In this document: positions 44,601-53,143 of the stretch, piece after piece
Layout of the letters: each line of letters opens with the position of its first letter
Position numbering within the stretch: the stretch's first letter is position 1
Assembly (NCBI GenBank): GCA_937959285.1
Contig: CALGAR010000132.1
Location: forward strand, 16,552-80,551
Source of the DNA: an uncultured Bryobacterales bacterium
GTDB lineage: Bacteria > Acidobacteriota > Terriglobia > Bryobacterales > Bryobacteraceae
DNA: 64,000 bases
Direction: 5' to 3'
Translations under genes and position numbers: made by a program
The notes under the pieces: model-generated
Told to the model about the DNA's origin: nothing
What the model saw: only the letters and a program-made list of their open reading frames with translations
Databases searched by the model: none

Positions 44601-45310
44601 ACGGCCTCAAACACACCTTGACCTTCCGTCCGCATGTGCGTGGAATATATGCCGCCATACTCAGCGGCAACCTTGCACATCGCGACGAGCGCATCGGTAT
44701 CGATCCACGAGCCCGGCGGACCGCTCAAGGAGCTGGCGACTCCCAGGGCACCGTCCTCCATGGCCTTGCGCACAAGATTCTGCATTTCGGCGATTTCTGC
44801 CGCGGTTGCCGGGCCTGCCTTCGGCCCGCGAACGTAGGTCCAAATCTGGCTCGAGCCCACGTAGGAGCCCACGTTTGTCGATATGCCTTGCTTCAGCAGA
44901 CGCGCAAAGTAGCCCTTAAAATCGGTCCAATCGGCTGTTGACGGCTTGGCTTCCTGCTTACCGCCAAGCGGTGCGGCCGATCCTCCCTCGCCAAAGATCA
45001 TGGATGTGACGCCTTGCCGCACCATGCTCTCGGCATTGCCGTCAACCAGGATGGTGTCGTCGGAATGGTTGTGGATGTCGATGAAGCCGGGGGCTACGAC
45101 GAGGTTCGTGGCATCGATTGTCCTCTTTGCCTGGCGGCCCTTCAGCTCCCCCACCTCCACGATACGGCCGCCACGGATGCCTACGTCGGCGGCCCTCCAT
45201 GGGTTGCCGGTTCCGTCCACCACCTTGCCGTTGAGGATGAGTACGTCGAAATCTTGCGGAGCAGCTCCGCGCGCAAAAAGAAAGAGAAGGAAAAGGGGCA
45301 GAAACCGCAT
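41663..45310 (-). CDS. D-aminoacylase-like amidohydrolase fused to two LRR modules
   Basis: 1215 residues with a signal peptide (MRFLPLFLLFLFARGAAPQ). Residues 20 to about 545 are an amidohydrolase of the N-acyl-D-amino-acid deacylase group: DVLILNGKVVDGTGNP, metal motif GFIDIHNHSDD (His80, His82), IYSTHMRTEG, IDIIHLKIADH-type histidines (His255, His261), SIGSDGSA (Asp423), and a C-terminal LVNGETVLERGKHT. An Ala/Thr/Pro linker (552-573) leads to LRR module 1 (577-866) and, after a second linker, LRR module 2 (889-1203). Each module starts with a W(V/I)xxxGG cap and ends with LP(K/N)C(E/Q)I. Typical D-aminoacylases are about 500-580 residues, so the LRR half is an addition. The next gene is translationally coupled. 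Confidence 0.93.
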   Translation of the reverse strand: MRFLPLFLLFLFARGAAPQDFDVLILNGKVVDGTGNPWRAADVGIRGGRIVEVGELKGRQAKRTIDATNLVVAPGFIDIHNHSDDTILVDGNAESMVRQGVTSMIFGEGGSAAPLGGKQEAKPSTADWTDFKGYFARLLKQGISTNVGSYVGSSQIWTYVRGPKAGPATAAEIAEMQNLVRKAMEDGALGVASSLSGPPGSWIDTDALVAMCKVAAEYGGIYSTHMRTEGQGVFEAVAEALEIGRKARIPVDIIHLKIADHKLWGRMPELVATIRQARANGQQVEANVYPYRAGQNNLATILPPWAHEGGKAAMLARLKDPAQRAKIKEQIQNGIPGSNWYNHYTATGSWEGMLLVSMSNPEYKRFEGKRMNEVIAALGGDPFDVLFRLLEANGGSIPTIYFHHSEEDMRYALQQPFVSIGSDGSAVKAEGVLARGNPHPRYYGTFPRVLGRYVREEKVLTLEEAVRKMTSANAAKIGLYDRGLIRPGFWADITIFNPDTVIDNSTWDKPHQYASGIEYVLVNGETVLERGKHTNARPGRILYGPGYAVKRASAATTTTAATAAAPAPAATTSDRSAAEWVIRSGGRVRLVGQTSYIETLSDLPAGDFRLATVDLIGTDIKPNELHRLSNLQELTELFLPGPIFNPGAGSRLDANDELKALAGLRKLEKLHLSLHFLTTINVQDKGLAHLKDLTNLRELRISQTKVKGESLTPFVNLRKLNLDYSTFSDEGMRYLTGMKELTHLSLRDTLITDAGLQYLSGLTNLEYLDLYGGKITDRGVKALAGLKKLKKLNLLGSSITDESAEILAGLPNLEELNLYRSQITNAGLAKLRNLRQLQSLDLRYTRVTRGGVDEFRAALPKCEIEFQDSTPQAAGAELRRSKPAANTEQAIAEWIKKMGGTAVVREGAVREVDLSRTPITDAQLEHLRGLASLESLKLESTEVGDPGVGALGSLKSLRTLNLNHTMISDRGLTVLAALPRLETLLVGHSLVEGSGLDALAKAPQLRTLSLAGCNIDDAGFEKLRGAVQLRELDLSYTDLTDPAVAHLKGMQSLERLDLTATDLGDEGLQHLAALTNLRHLYLSYGRYTDKGVEALGALRNLVTLEMARTRVTDASLPALASMQNLRRLNLDYTSVSDKGVAVLVKSLPQLDVLRLDSANITDAAVEALRGFGRLKELNLYHTLVTEKGFETLKSALPNCQIIFDQDSAQPNRRKS
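41702..42646 (-). repeat. LRR module 2 (C-terminus of the amidohydrolase fusion)
   Basis: Encodes residues 889-1203: N-cap AIAEWIKKMGG, about twelve LRRs (for example LRELDLSYTDLTDPAVAHLKG) and C-cap LPNCQIIF. It shares cap sequences with modules 1 and 3. Confidence 0.8.
42713..43582 (-). repeat. LRR module 1 (inside the amidohydrolase fusion)
   Basis: Encodes residues 577-866: N-cap AAEWVIRSGG, about ten LRRs (for example NLEYLDLYGGKITDRGVKALAGL) and C-cap LPKCEIEF. This is the first of three related modules in tandem. Confidence 0.8.
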
Positions 45311-45387
45311 GTCGTCATTCTAGTGCAATTTCTAATACAGTGATCCACTGGAATTGGGATAAAGTAGGGAAAACGCGGAAAGATCGC

Positions 45388-46743
45388 ATGAATCGTCGAC
45401 GCTTTCTCAGCACGTTCTCCGTCGGCGCCGCCGCAGCAGCGCCCCTACTGGCCGGTCCGCCGGCTTCGAGGCGGCCGAATATCGTGCTTATCATGGCGGA
45501 CGACCTGGGCTATGAATGCCTGAGCTGTTATGGCAGCACATCCTACCGGACGCCGCATCTCGACGCCCTCGCCGCCTCGGGAATTCGTTTTACGAACGCC
45601 TATGCCCAGCCGCTCTGTGCGCCGACGCGTCTCCAGGTCATGACCGGACAGTACAACTGCCGGAACTATGAAGCCTTCGGCATCCTGAATCCAAAGGAGA
45701 AGACCTTCGGCCATCTGATGCAGGCGGCGGGCTATAAGACCTGCATCGCCGGCAAGTGGCAGCTATACAGCTACAACCCGCCAGGCTACCAGCCCGAATG
45801 GCGCGGTAAGGGAATGCTGCCCAAGGATAGCGGCTTCGACGACTATTGCCTTTGGCACGCCGGGCATACGGAAGACAAAGGGTCGCGGTACGCCGATCCC
45901 GTTGTCATGCGCCGGGACGGGCTCCACGAGCTCAAGGGGCAGTACGGAGAGGATGTCTTTGCGTCTTTCCTGACTAATTTCATGGAGGCTCACAAGAACG
46001 AGCCGTTCTTTGTCTACTACCCGATGGTGCTGACGCATGCGCCCTTTACTCCGACCCCGCGCAGCGCCGAATGGAATAGCGGCAACCGCCACCGCACCGA
46101 CCCCAAGTTCTTTAAAGACATGGTGGAATACATGGACGCGACCGTCGGCCGCGTTGTCGAAAGCATCGACCGTCTGGGTCTGCGGGAAAACACGATCATC
46201 CTGTTCTTCAGCGATAACGGAACGCCAAAAGAAATCGAGTCCCGTTTAGGCGACAGGACGATCCGAGGGGGGAAGGGACTAACGACGGACGCAGGAACGC
46301 ACGTGCCTTTGATTGCGAACTGGAAAGGTACTGCGCCGGCTGGCAAAGTGCTCGACGACCTGATCGATTCCACCGATTTTCTTCCGACTATCGCTGATGC
46401 CGCCGGAACCAAGATCCCTCGCGAGTTTACCGTCGACGGTCGGAGCTTCCTTCCGCAATTAAAGGGCGCCAAGGGCAAGCCGCGGGAATGGGTCTACTTC
46501 TACTACGATCCGCGCCCAGGGTGGGACAAAGAGCAGTTCTCTCTGAAGATCTGCGCGCGCGACAAGCGCTACAAGCTGTACAGTACCGGAGAACTCTACG
46601 ATGTCGTGGCGGATCCGTTGGAGCAGTCGCCGATACCGGCTGAACGGCAGACGCCGGAAGCGCGGCGCTCGCGAGTCCGTCTTCAGGCAGTTCTGGATGA
46701 CATGAAGAAGCACACGAAGCGGCCGCCGGTTTTAGCGTCCTGA
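45388..46743 (+). CDS. Exported sulfatase
   Basis: 451 residues from ATG 45388, giving a Tat signal (MNRRRFLSTFSVGAAAAAPLLAG). Metal ligands Asp38-Asp39 lie in IVLIMADDLGYECLSCYG. The formylglycine site is Cys77 in PLCAPTRLQVMTG, matching CxPxR with Thr for the usual Ser. IAGKWQLYS carries the active-site Lys, and FFSDNGTPKE the C-terminal metal Asp-Asn. It should hydrolyse a sulfate ester after Cys is converted to formylglycine by an FGE encoded elsewhere. It is the first gene of a rightward set ending in a cytochrome/DUF1501 pair, and diverges from the amidohydrolase fusion. Substrate unknown; a sulfated glycan is likely. Confidence 0.95.
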   Translation: MNRRRFLSTFSVGAAAAAPLLAGPPASRRPNIVLIMADDLGYECLSCYGSTSYRTPHLDALAASGIRFTNAYAQPLCAPTRLQVMTGQYNCRNYEAFGILNPKEKTFGHLMQAAGYKTCIAGKWQLYSYNPPGYQPEWRGKGMLPKDSGFDDYCLWHAGHTEDKGSRYADPVVMRRDGLHELKGQYGEDVFASFLTNFMEAHKNEPFFVYYPMVLTHAPFTPTPRSAEWNSGNRHRTDPKFFKDMVEYMDATVGRVVESIDRLGLRENTIILFFSDNGTPKEIESRLGDRTIRGGKGLTTDAGTHVPLIANWKGTAPAGKVLDDLIDSTDFLPTIADAAGTKIPREFTVDGRSFLPQLKGAKGKPREWVYFYYDPRPGWDKEQFSLKICARDKRYKLYSTGELYDVVADPLEQSPIPAERQTPEARRSRVRLQAVLDDMKKHTKRPPVLAS

Positions 46744-46844
46744 CCTTACGGTGCACATGCCCGCTCTGACTGTGCGGGCCCGTACAAAAGGAGGCGCCGC
46801 GGCCTTGGTGTTGTGGCACACTAAGCTGAAGGTTACGGGCGTCC

Positions 46845-49800
46845 ATGATGAACGTTCCCGCTCGATTGCTCGTTTGCGCCATGCTCCTTGTCACCTGCGG
46901 GTGGTGCGAGGAGCAAGTTGTGTTCAACCGCGATATCAGCCCGATCCTTTCTGACAAGTGCTTTGGCTGTCACGGACCGGATTCGGCAGCTCTCGGGATC
47001 AAGCGCCGGCTGGATAGTGAAGCAGCGGCGACCGCCGATATCGGAGGACGCCGAGCCGTTGTCCCTGGCGACGAGGCTGCGAGCGAACTTGTGCGCCGGA
47101 TCACGGAAAAGAACCCTTCCGTACGCATGCCCCCGCCGTCCTCGGGACTGTCGCTGACAGCACGAGAGATTGAGCTGCTGCGAACGTGGATCGCACAGGG
47201 AGCGAAGTGGCAAAAGCATTGGTCGTTTCTGCCTCCTTCACAGCCTTCACTGCCCTCTGTTCAGTTCAAGGCATGGCCGAGCAACCCGATCGACTATTTC
47301 CTGTTGGCACGCCTGGAACAGGAAGGACTGCGTCCCAGTCCAGAGGCCTCCAAAGAGACTCTTTTGCGGCGCGTTTCCCTCGATCTTACGGGCCTTCCGC
47401 CGACACCCTCCGAAGTTGACGCCTTTCTTCGAGACACATCGCCGAACGCGTATGAAAAGGTCGTGGATCGCCTACTTGCCTCTCCGCGATACGGCGAGCG
47501 GATGGCCGTGCGCTGGCTGGACGCCGCTCGGTATGCTGACACGAATGGCTACCAGACCGACGCCGAGCGGCATATGTGGCGCTGGCGTGACTGGGTAATC
47601 GATGCATTCAACAGCAACATGCCGTTCGATCGCTTCACGGTCGAACAGATCGCCGGCGACCTGTTGCCGAATGCCACTCTAGACCAGAAGATCGCGACGG
47701 GCTTCAATCGAAACCACCGCGGCAATTCGGAGGGCGGCATCGTTCCAGAGGAGTATCTCGTCGAGTACGCAGTGGACCGCGTCGAGACCATGTCCACTGT
47801 GTTCCTGGGGCTCACGGTTGGATGCGCACGGTGCCACAACCACAAGTACGATCCAATCACGCAGAGGGAGTTCTATCAGCTCCTTGCCTACTTCAATAAC
47901 ATCCCCGAGCTTGGCCGCTACCTGAAGTTCGGCAATACACCCCCTTACATCAAGGCTCCGACCAGGGAGCAGCAGCGGCGGTTAGCGGAACTTGAAAAGG
48001 CGGTTGCGTCTGCGGACTCGGCTTTTCGAGCCGCTGGCAAGCAGATTCAGGCCGATCAGCGGCAATGGGAACGCACCCTGAAAGCCGGCGAAAACTGGTT
48101 TCCGTCACGCGGCCTCGCCGTGCACCTTCCGATGGATGAATCGGGTTCAGGAGTTGTCGGCGGCGCGGCCCGCTTTAACGGCAGCCGCGTAATGGATGCG
48201 GGTGACAAAGCCGGCTTCGGGTTCTACAGCAAATTCACTGTCGCTGCGTGGGTCAGTCCGTCTGCTCCCGACGGGCCCATTGTGACGCGCGCTCAGGACA
48301 AGCCGGATGGCGAGGGATGGGGAATCTACCTTGCGGGCGGCCGGCTGCAAGTGAACCTGATCAAGCGCAAGCTCGATGATTCCATCCGCGTCCAGTCCAA
48401 GCAAGCGCTTCCCGCGGAGGGGTGGCATCATGTGGCGTTCACGTACGACGGCTCGCGGACGGCATCGGGCGTACGGATCTTCGTAGACGGCCGCATGCAG
48501 GAAGTCGAGGTTCTTCTCGACGCGATCAACCAGGACTTCTTCACGGCAGAGCCGCTGCGGATCGGCGGAGGCGGCGGTTTCGGACCGCCGTTTCGAGGGC
48601 TCATTGACGATGTCCGCGTCTATGACCGGGTCCTTCCGGAAACGGAAGTAGCTGTGCTTGCCGTGACCCGGGATCTTTCTCAGATCGCCGCGCTCCCGGA
48701 GGCGAAACGAACTCCCGCGGAACAGCACAAGATTGCGGAGGCCTTTCTCGAGCTTGGAGCTCCCGCTGAAATCCGTGCGCTATGGGAGGCGTACCAAAAG
48801 GCAAAGCAGGCTCGCGACGACGCCTTCGAGCAGATTCCCACCGTGATGGTCATGGAGGAGCTTCCTGTCCCCAAAGAGACGTTCGTGCTCATTCGCGGTG
48901 CGTATGATCGTCCGGGCGAGAAGGTGGCCCGGGGCGTTCCTGCTGTGCTGCCGCCGCTTCCTCCGGGGAGTCCAAACAACCGGCTTGGCCTCGCGCGATG
49001 GCTTGTGGATCCTCAGAATCCACTCACCGCGCGCGTTGCCGTAAACCGGTTCTGGCAGATGTACTTTGGCACCGGAATCGTCAAAACGGCGGAGGATTTC
49101 GGTTCCCAGGGCGAATGGCCTTCTCATCCCGAGCTGCTGGACTGGCTGGCGACAGAATTTGTCAAATCGGGCTGGGACGTGAAGCGGCTGCAGAAGCTCA
49201 TCGTGACGAGCGCCACGTACCGCCAGTCGTCGGCGGTGACGCCGGACTTGCTGGCTCGCGACCCCGAGAATCGGCTGCTGGCTCGTGGTCCCCGCCTGCG
49301 TTTGTCCGCCGACATACTGCGGGATCAAGCCTTGTTTGTATCCGGCCTTCTGGTCGAGAAAATCGGCGGGCCTTCTGTGAAGCCTTATCAGCCGGCCGGA
49401 CTCTGGAGCGAACTCGGTGACCGCGACTACGAGCGTGACAGGGGCGAGGGGCTTTACCGGCGGAGCCTTTATACGTTCTGGAAGCGGACAGCACCACCGC
49501 CCTTCATGCTCAACTTCGACTCTGCGACTCGGGAAAGCTGCGTGGTGCGGGAATCACGGACGAATACGCCGCTTCAGGCGCTCAACCTGATGAACGACGT
49601 CACCTTCGTCGAAGCGGCACGAAAACTTGCCGAGCGTGTCATCCACGAGGCCCCTCCAGCGCAGCGTCTGGATCTCGCATTCCGGCTGGTGCTCGCCCGC
49701 TTGCCAAAAGATTTCGAGCGGACAAAGCTCAGCGCATCTCTTCAGTTCTTTAAAGACCACTTTGCTTCGGAACCCGAAGCGGCGCAAAAGCTCATCCGAC

Positions 49801-49907
49801 AGGGAGACTCCGCTTCAGACCCGAACATTCCAGCGCCTGAGCTGGCAGCGTGGACCGCCGTTGCCAGCCTGATCCTCAATCTCGATGAGACAGTCACGAA
49901 GGAGTAG
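46845..49907 (+). CDS. PSD1-type cytochrome (DUF1549/DUF1553) with LamG-like insert
   Basis: 1020 residues with a signal peptide. Haem motif 1 is Cys39-x-x-Cys42-His (KCFGCHGPDS) and motif 2 is GCARCHNHKYDPITQREFYQL. DUF1549 spans about 150-370 (NPIDYFLLARLEQEGL, LTGLPPTPSEVDAFL, YGERMAVRWLDAARYADTNGYQTD). Residues about 418-600 are a concanavalin/LamG-like beta-sandwich (VHLPMDESGSGVV ... FTVAAWVSPSAPDGPIVTR ... FRGLIDDVRVYDRVL), probably carbohydrate-binding. DUF1553 fills the rest (NRLGLARWLVDPQNPLTARVAVNRFWQMYFGTGIVKT, RESCVVRESRTNTPLQALNLMND). The stop abuts the DUF1501 ATG. Confidence 0.95.
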   Translation: MMNVPARLLVCAMLLVTCGWCEEQVVFNRDISPILSDKCFGCHGPDSAALGIKRRLDSEAAATADIGGRRAVVPGDEAASELVRRITEKNPSVRMPPPSSGLSLTAREIELLRTWIAQGAKWQKHWSFLPPSQPSLPSVQFKAWPSNPIDYFLLARLEQEGLRPSPEASKETLLRRVSLDLTGLPPTPSEVDAFLRDTSPNAYEKVVDRLLASPRYGERMAVRWLDAARYADTNGYQTDAERHMWRWRDWVIDAFNSNMPFDRFTVEQIAGDLLPNATLDQKIATGFNRNHRGNSEGGIVPEEYLVEYAVDRVETMSTVFLGLTVGCARCHNHKYDPITQREFYQLLAYFNNIPELGRYLKFGNTPPYIKAPTREQQRRLAELEKAVASADSAFRAAGKQIQADQRQWERTLKAGENWFPSRGLAVHLPMDESGSGVVGGAARFNGSRVMDAGDKAGFGFYSKFTVAAWVSPSAPDGPIVTRAQDKPDGEGWGIYLAGGRLQVNLIKRKLDDSIRVQSKQALPAEGWHHVAFTYDGSRTASGVRIFVDGRMQEVEVLLDAINQDFFTAEPLRIGGGGGFGPPFRGLIDDVRVYDRVLPETEVAVLAVTRDLSQIAALPEAKRTPAEQHKIAEAFLELGAPAEIRALWEAYQKAKQARDDAFEQIPTVMVMEELPVPKETFVLIRGAYDRPGEKVARGVPAVLPPLPPGSPNNRLGLARWLVDPQNPLTARVAVNRFWQMYFGTGIVKTAEDFGSQGEWPSHPELLDWLATEFVKSGWDVKRLQKLIVTSATYRQSSAVTPDLLARDPENRLLARGPRLRLSADILRDQALFVSGLLVEKIGGPSVKPYQPAGLWSELGDRDYERDRGEGLYRRSLYTFWKRTAPPPFMLNFDSATRESCVVRESRTNTPLQALNLMNDVTFVEAARKLAERVIHEAPPAQRLDLAFRLVLARLPKDFERTKLSASLQFFKDHFASEPEAAQKLIRQGDSASDPNIPAPELAAWTAVASLILNLDETVTKE

Positions 49908-51344
49908 ATGAGCATGGAGCGGACAACGACACGGAGACAGTTCTTCAGCCAGTCCCTCGCCGGGCTTGGGACTGCAGCCCTCTCCAGCCTGCTCAGCGAA
50001 GACCTGCGCGGCCAGGAGGAGTCTTCAGGTTTACCGGGGCTGCCGCACTTTCCAGCTCGCGCCAAACGGGTTATCTACCTCTTCCAATACGGCGGGCCGT
50101 CGCAGATCGACCTCTTCGACCCGAAGCCTCAGCTTGCCAGGATGCAGGGCTCCGAGTTGCCCGGCTCTGTACGGATGGGTCAGCGCCTCACGACAATGAC
50201 GGCGGCTCAGTCGTCCTTTCCCGTGGCCTCCTCGATATTCCGCTTCTCGCAGCACGGGCAGAGCGGCGCATGGTTGAGCGAACTGCTCCCATATACCGCG
50301 CGCGTGGCGGACGACATCTGTTTCGTGCGCTCCTTGTATACCGAGCAGATCAATCACGATCCCGGCATTACCTTTTTCCAAACCGGATTTCAGCTTGCTG
50401 GCCGCCCAAGCATCGGCTCGTGGATCGCTTACGGTCTGGGGACCGAGAACAAGGACCTGCCTGCGTTCATCGTCATGACGTCGAAAGGAGGCAAGCTCGG
50501 GGACCAGCCCTTAGCGGACCGCCTTTGGGGAAGCGGCTTCCTGCCGACCCGCTATCAGGGAGTCAAATTCCGCTCCGGTGCGGATCCGGTCCTTTACCTC
50601 TCCAATCCCGAAGGCTTCAGCACAAAGGCCCGGCGCCGCTATCTGGATGATCTTGCGGATCTGAACAAAGCAAAGTTGGAGGAGGCAGGGGATCCGGAAA
50701 TCGCCACTCGCATTGCACAGTACGAGATGGCGTTCCGTATGCAAGCGTCCGTCCCGGAGCTGACAGACCTTTCAACCGAACCCGAAGAGACGTTTGAGCT
50801 GTATGGTCCCGACTCCCGGAAGCCCGGTACCTTTGCTGCCAACTGCCTGCTGGCACGGCGCCTGGCGGAGCGTGGAGTTCGCTTCATCCAGCTATTCCAT
50901 CGTGGATGGGATCAGCACGCAAAGCTCCCCGAGCAAATTCGCGTTCAGTGCCGCGCCACGGACCAGCCGTCCGCGGCGCTCGTGGCGGACCTCAAACGGC
51001 GGGGTCTGCTCGACGATACGCTGGTCGTCTGGGGAGGGGAATTCGGGCGCACCGTCTACTGCCAGGGCAGACTCACGGAGACGGACTACGGGAGAGATCA
51101 CCACCCCCGTTGTTTTACGATTTGGATGGCGGGCGGAGGCATCAAGCCCGGCATTACCTACGGGGCCACCGATGACTTCAGCTACAACATCACCGAGAAC
51201 CCGGTCCACGTGCACGACCTGCACGCCACGATCCTGCATTGCTTGGGGATCGACCACAAGCGGCTTACGTATAAGTTTCAGGGCCGGCGATTCCGCCTCA
51301 CGGACGTGCGGGGCGAGGTTGTGAAGGACATCCTCAAGGCCTGA
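49908..51344 (+). CDS. DUF1501 exported protein
   Basis: 478 residues. The Tat-like signal is TTRRQFFSQSLAGLGTAALSSLL. The core has KRVIYLFQYGGPSQIDLFDPKP, then FVRSLYTEQINHDPG, RLAERGVRFIQLFHRGWDQH and the metal-like motif LVVWGGEFGRT, ending with HVHDLHATILHCLGIDHKRL. DUF1501 belongs to the alkaline-phosphatase-like superfamily. It starts on the base after the cytochrome stop, as is usual for PSD1-DUF1501 pairs. Its 3' end overlaps the DUF885 gene by 11 bp in convergent orientation. Confidence 0.96.
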   Translation: MSMERTTTRRQFFSQSLAGLGTAALSSLLSEDLRGQEESSGLPGLPHFPARAKRVIYLFQYGGPSQIDLFDPKPQLARMQGSELPGSVRMGQRLTTMTAAQSSFPVASSIFRFSQHGQSGAWLSELLPYTARVADDICFVRSLYTEQINHDPGITFFQTGFQLAGRPSIGSWIAYGLGTENKDLPAFIVMTSKGGKLGDQPLADRLWGSGFLPTRYQGVKFRSGADPVLYLSNPEGFSTKARRRYLDDLADLNKAKLEEAGDPEIATRIAQYEMAFRMQASVPELTDLSTEPEETFELYGPDSRKPGTFAANCLLARRLAERGVRFIQLFHRGWDQHAKLPEQIRVQCRATDQPSAALVADLKRRGLLDDTLVVWGGEFGRTVYCQGRLTETDYGRDHHPRCFTIWMAGGGIKPGITYGATDDFSYNITENPVHVHDLHATILHCLGIDHKRLTYKFQGRRFRLTDVRGEVVKDILKA

Positions 51345-53073
51345 ATTTCTCTTCGACCGCTTTCCTCAGCAGAGCCGGGGGCAGCAGTCCCTGGCTCAAG
51401 ATGAAGTCGTGGAACTCGCGCTGGTTGAACTTGGGTCCGAGCCGTTTCTCGCTATCGCGGCGGAGTTCCAACAGGCGAGTGTAGCCGTAGAAGTACGAGG
51501 TCGCCTGGGCGGGCGAGCGAAACGTGTACCGGTCCACTTCCTGGGTCGCCATGGCTTCGGAAAGCACGACATCTTTCGTCAGCACATCCATCGCTTGAGA
51601 CGGTGTGACCTTGCCCACGTGCAGTTCCGGATCGAGGAAAGCTCTCGCCGCACGCAGAAGACGATACTGCAGGGAGATCAGCTTGCCCTCTGCGGGCATG
51701 AACGGATACATCATCCACTCTGAGTAAAGACCCCATCCCTCGACGTTCGTGCTGTTGAATGCGTAGATTGCCCGGGCGGTAGAGACGCCGTTCTCCACCA
51801 TTGCGCTGAACTGCATCTCATGTCCCGGACGCGCCTCGTGAGCGGTCAGCGTCCAGGAGGCGGCTGCGAAAGTGAAGTCGTCCATCCGCTTGCCCTGCGC
51901 CGACGGATTCGACAGCGGCAAAACAAACTCCCCGGTTTCCCCTTCGTTATTGATCAGCCGCGGAGGGCGCATATGCGGCGCCGGCTGAGCGGCGGATTCG
52001 GCCGGGCTGGCCAAACGCATCCGTGCCGGGCGCTCGGGAAGGGAAACAAGCTGCTCGCGGCGGAGGATCTCCTCGATTTGTCCAATTCGCGCGCGGTAAT
52101 GATCCACAATGGTGTCTCCCGCGAGCTGCTCCTTCTTGAGCTCTCTGATGACGTCGCGGTAGTCAGACGAGCTGAAGCCTCTTTGTTTGGCGACGTCTGC
52201 GGCGACCCGCTGCATTTCCTGCTGGATCTCGTCGAACGCCTTGTGCGCCATGGCTGTCAGTTCCTCCGCCGGGATGTCGACACCGTAGCTCTTTAATCGG
52301 TAGGCGTACAGTTCGGGAGGCAGCCGGAAGTCGTCGCGGCTGCGCGGCAGCACCTCGCGCCGTACGAAGTCGTTGTATGCCTCCACTTGCTCTTTCAGCT
52401 TCGCGTAAGCCTGCTCATAGCCGGTGAGGTTGTACTTCTTGAACAACTGCTCAATGCCGTCAAGCAGCAGCGGAATGTTCTGCAGATCTTTCTCCACCTG
52501 GATCTTGGGCGGTCCGAGGATGCCCTTCACCTTCATGCGCTCGCGAATTCTCTCCTCGGCTAGGACGGTGAGCGGCTTGTATCCCTTCTCCAATCCCGCG
52601 TACCGCCGGAGCCGGACCAGCGCCGCGGGACGCCGCTTTGGAGCCACCTGGTCGTCGAGCAGTGTCTGCAGGCCAGCGAAGACAACACGAGGGACGCTGA
52701 CATAGGGAAGCGAGTAGCGATCGGAAAGTTCGATCCCTCGAATGGAGTTGCGGATCTCGGTGAGGATGATTTCAAGATCCTGCTTCACCCGTGGATCACG
52801 CTCGGCAGCCAAACGACGCTGCAACTCCGCCTCGAGGCCCACCAGCATCTTCTTCTTCCGAGCCGAGACATTCGGCTTCATGTCCACAATCTGCTCGTCG
52901 AAGGCTTCGAGGCCCAGAGAGGATGCTTCTTCGGGGTCAAACGGCGCTTGCCGCTCGAGCGCCATCCTGGCGTGCTCGTTGCTTCGTGCGACCCACTCTG
53001 GAGCGGCGGCCGCGAGAGAAGAGATCCCGCAGATCAGGATCGCGAGACAGCGAAGTCCGACAGGTAGCCTCAT
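51334..53073 (-). CDS. DUF885-family putative metallopeptidase
   Basis: 579 residues from ATG 53073, giving a signal peptide (MRLPVGLRCLAILICGISSLAAA). The zinc motif is HEARPGHEMQ, matching HExxPGH of the DUF885 group. The second-site NVEGWGLYSEWMM supplies the downstream Glu. The N-terminal 300 residues are helical and charged (YEQAYAKLKEQVEAYNDFVRREVLPRSRDDF). It is an exported member of a gluzincin-like family; peptide hydrolysis is likely but not shown. It is the last gene of the seven-gene leftward run and overlaps the convergent DUF1501 gene by 11 bp. Confidence 0.93.
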   Translation of the reverse strand: MRLPVGLRCLAILICGISSLAAAAPEWVARSNEHARMALERQAPFDPEEASSLGLEAFDEQIVDMKPNVSARKKKMLVGLEAELQRRLAAERDPRVKQDLEIILTEIRNSIRGIELSDRYSLPYVSVPRVVFAGLQTLLDDQVAPKRRPAALVRLRRYAGLEKGYKPLTVLAEERIRERMKVKGILGPPKIQVEKDLQNIPLLLDGIEQLFKKYNLTGYEQAYAKLKEQVEAYNDFVRREVLPRSRDDFRLPPELYAYRLKSYGVDIPAEELTAMAHKAFDEIQQEMQRVAADVAKQRGFSSSDYRDVIRELKKEQLAGDTIVDHYRARIGQIEEILRREQLVSLPERPARMRLASPAESAAQPAPHMRPPRLINNEGETGEFVLPLSNPSAQGKRMDDFTFAAASWTLTAHEARPGHEMQFSAMVENGVSTARAIYAFNSTNVEGWGLYSEWMMYPFMPAEGKLISLQYRLLRAARAFLDPELHVGKVTPSQAMDVLTKDVVLSEAMATQEVDRYTFRSPAQATSYFYGYTRLLELRRDSEKRLGPKFNQREFHDFILSQGLLPPALLRKAVEEKFRP

Positions 53074-53143
53074 CCTTTCAGGATAAACCGCCCGGATAGG
53101 CGGTTGAAAGCAAAGGCTTTTGTATAACAACAGGTTGCCCGCG

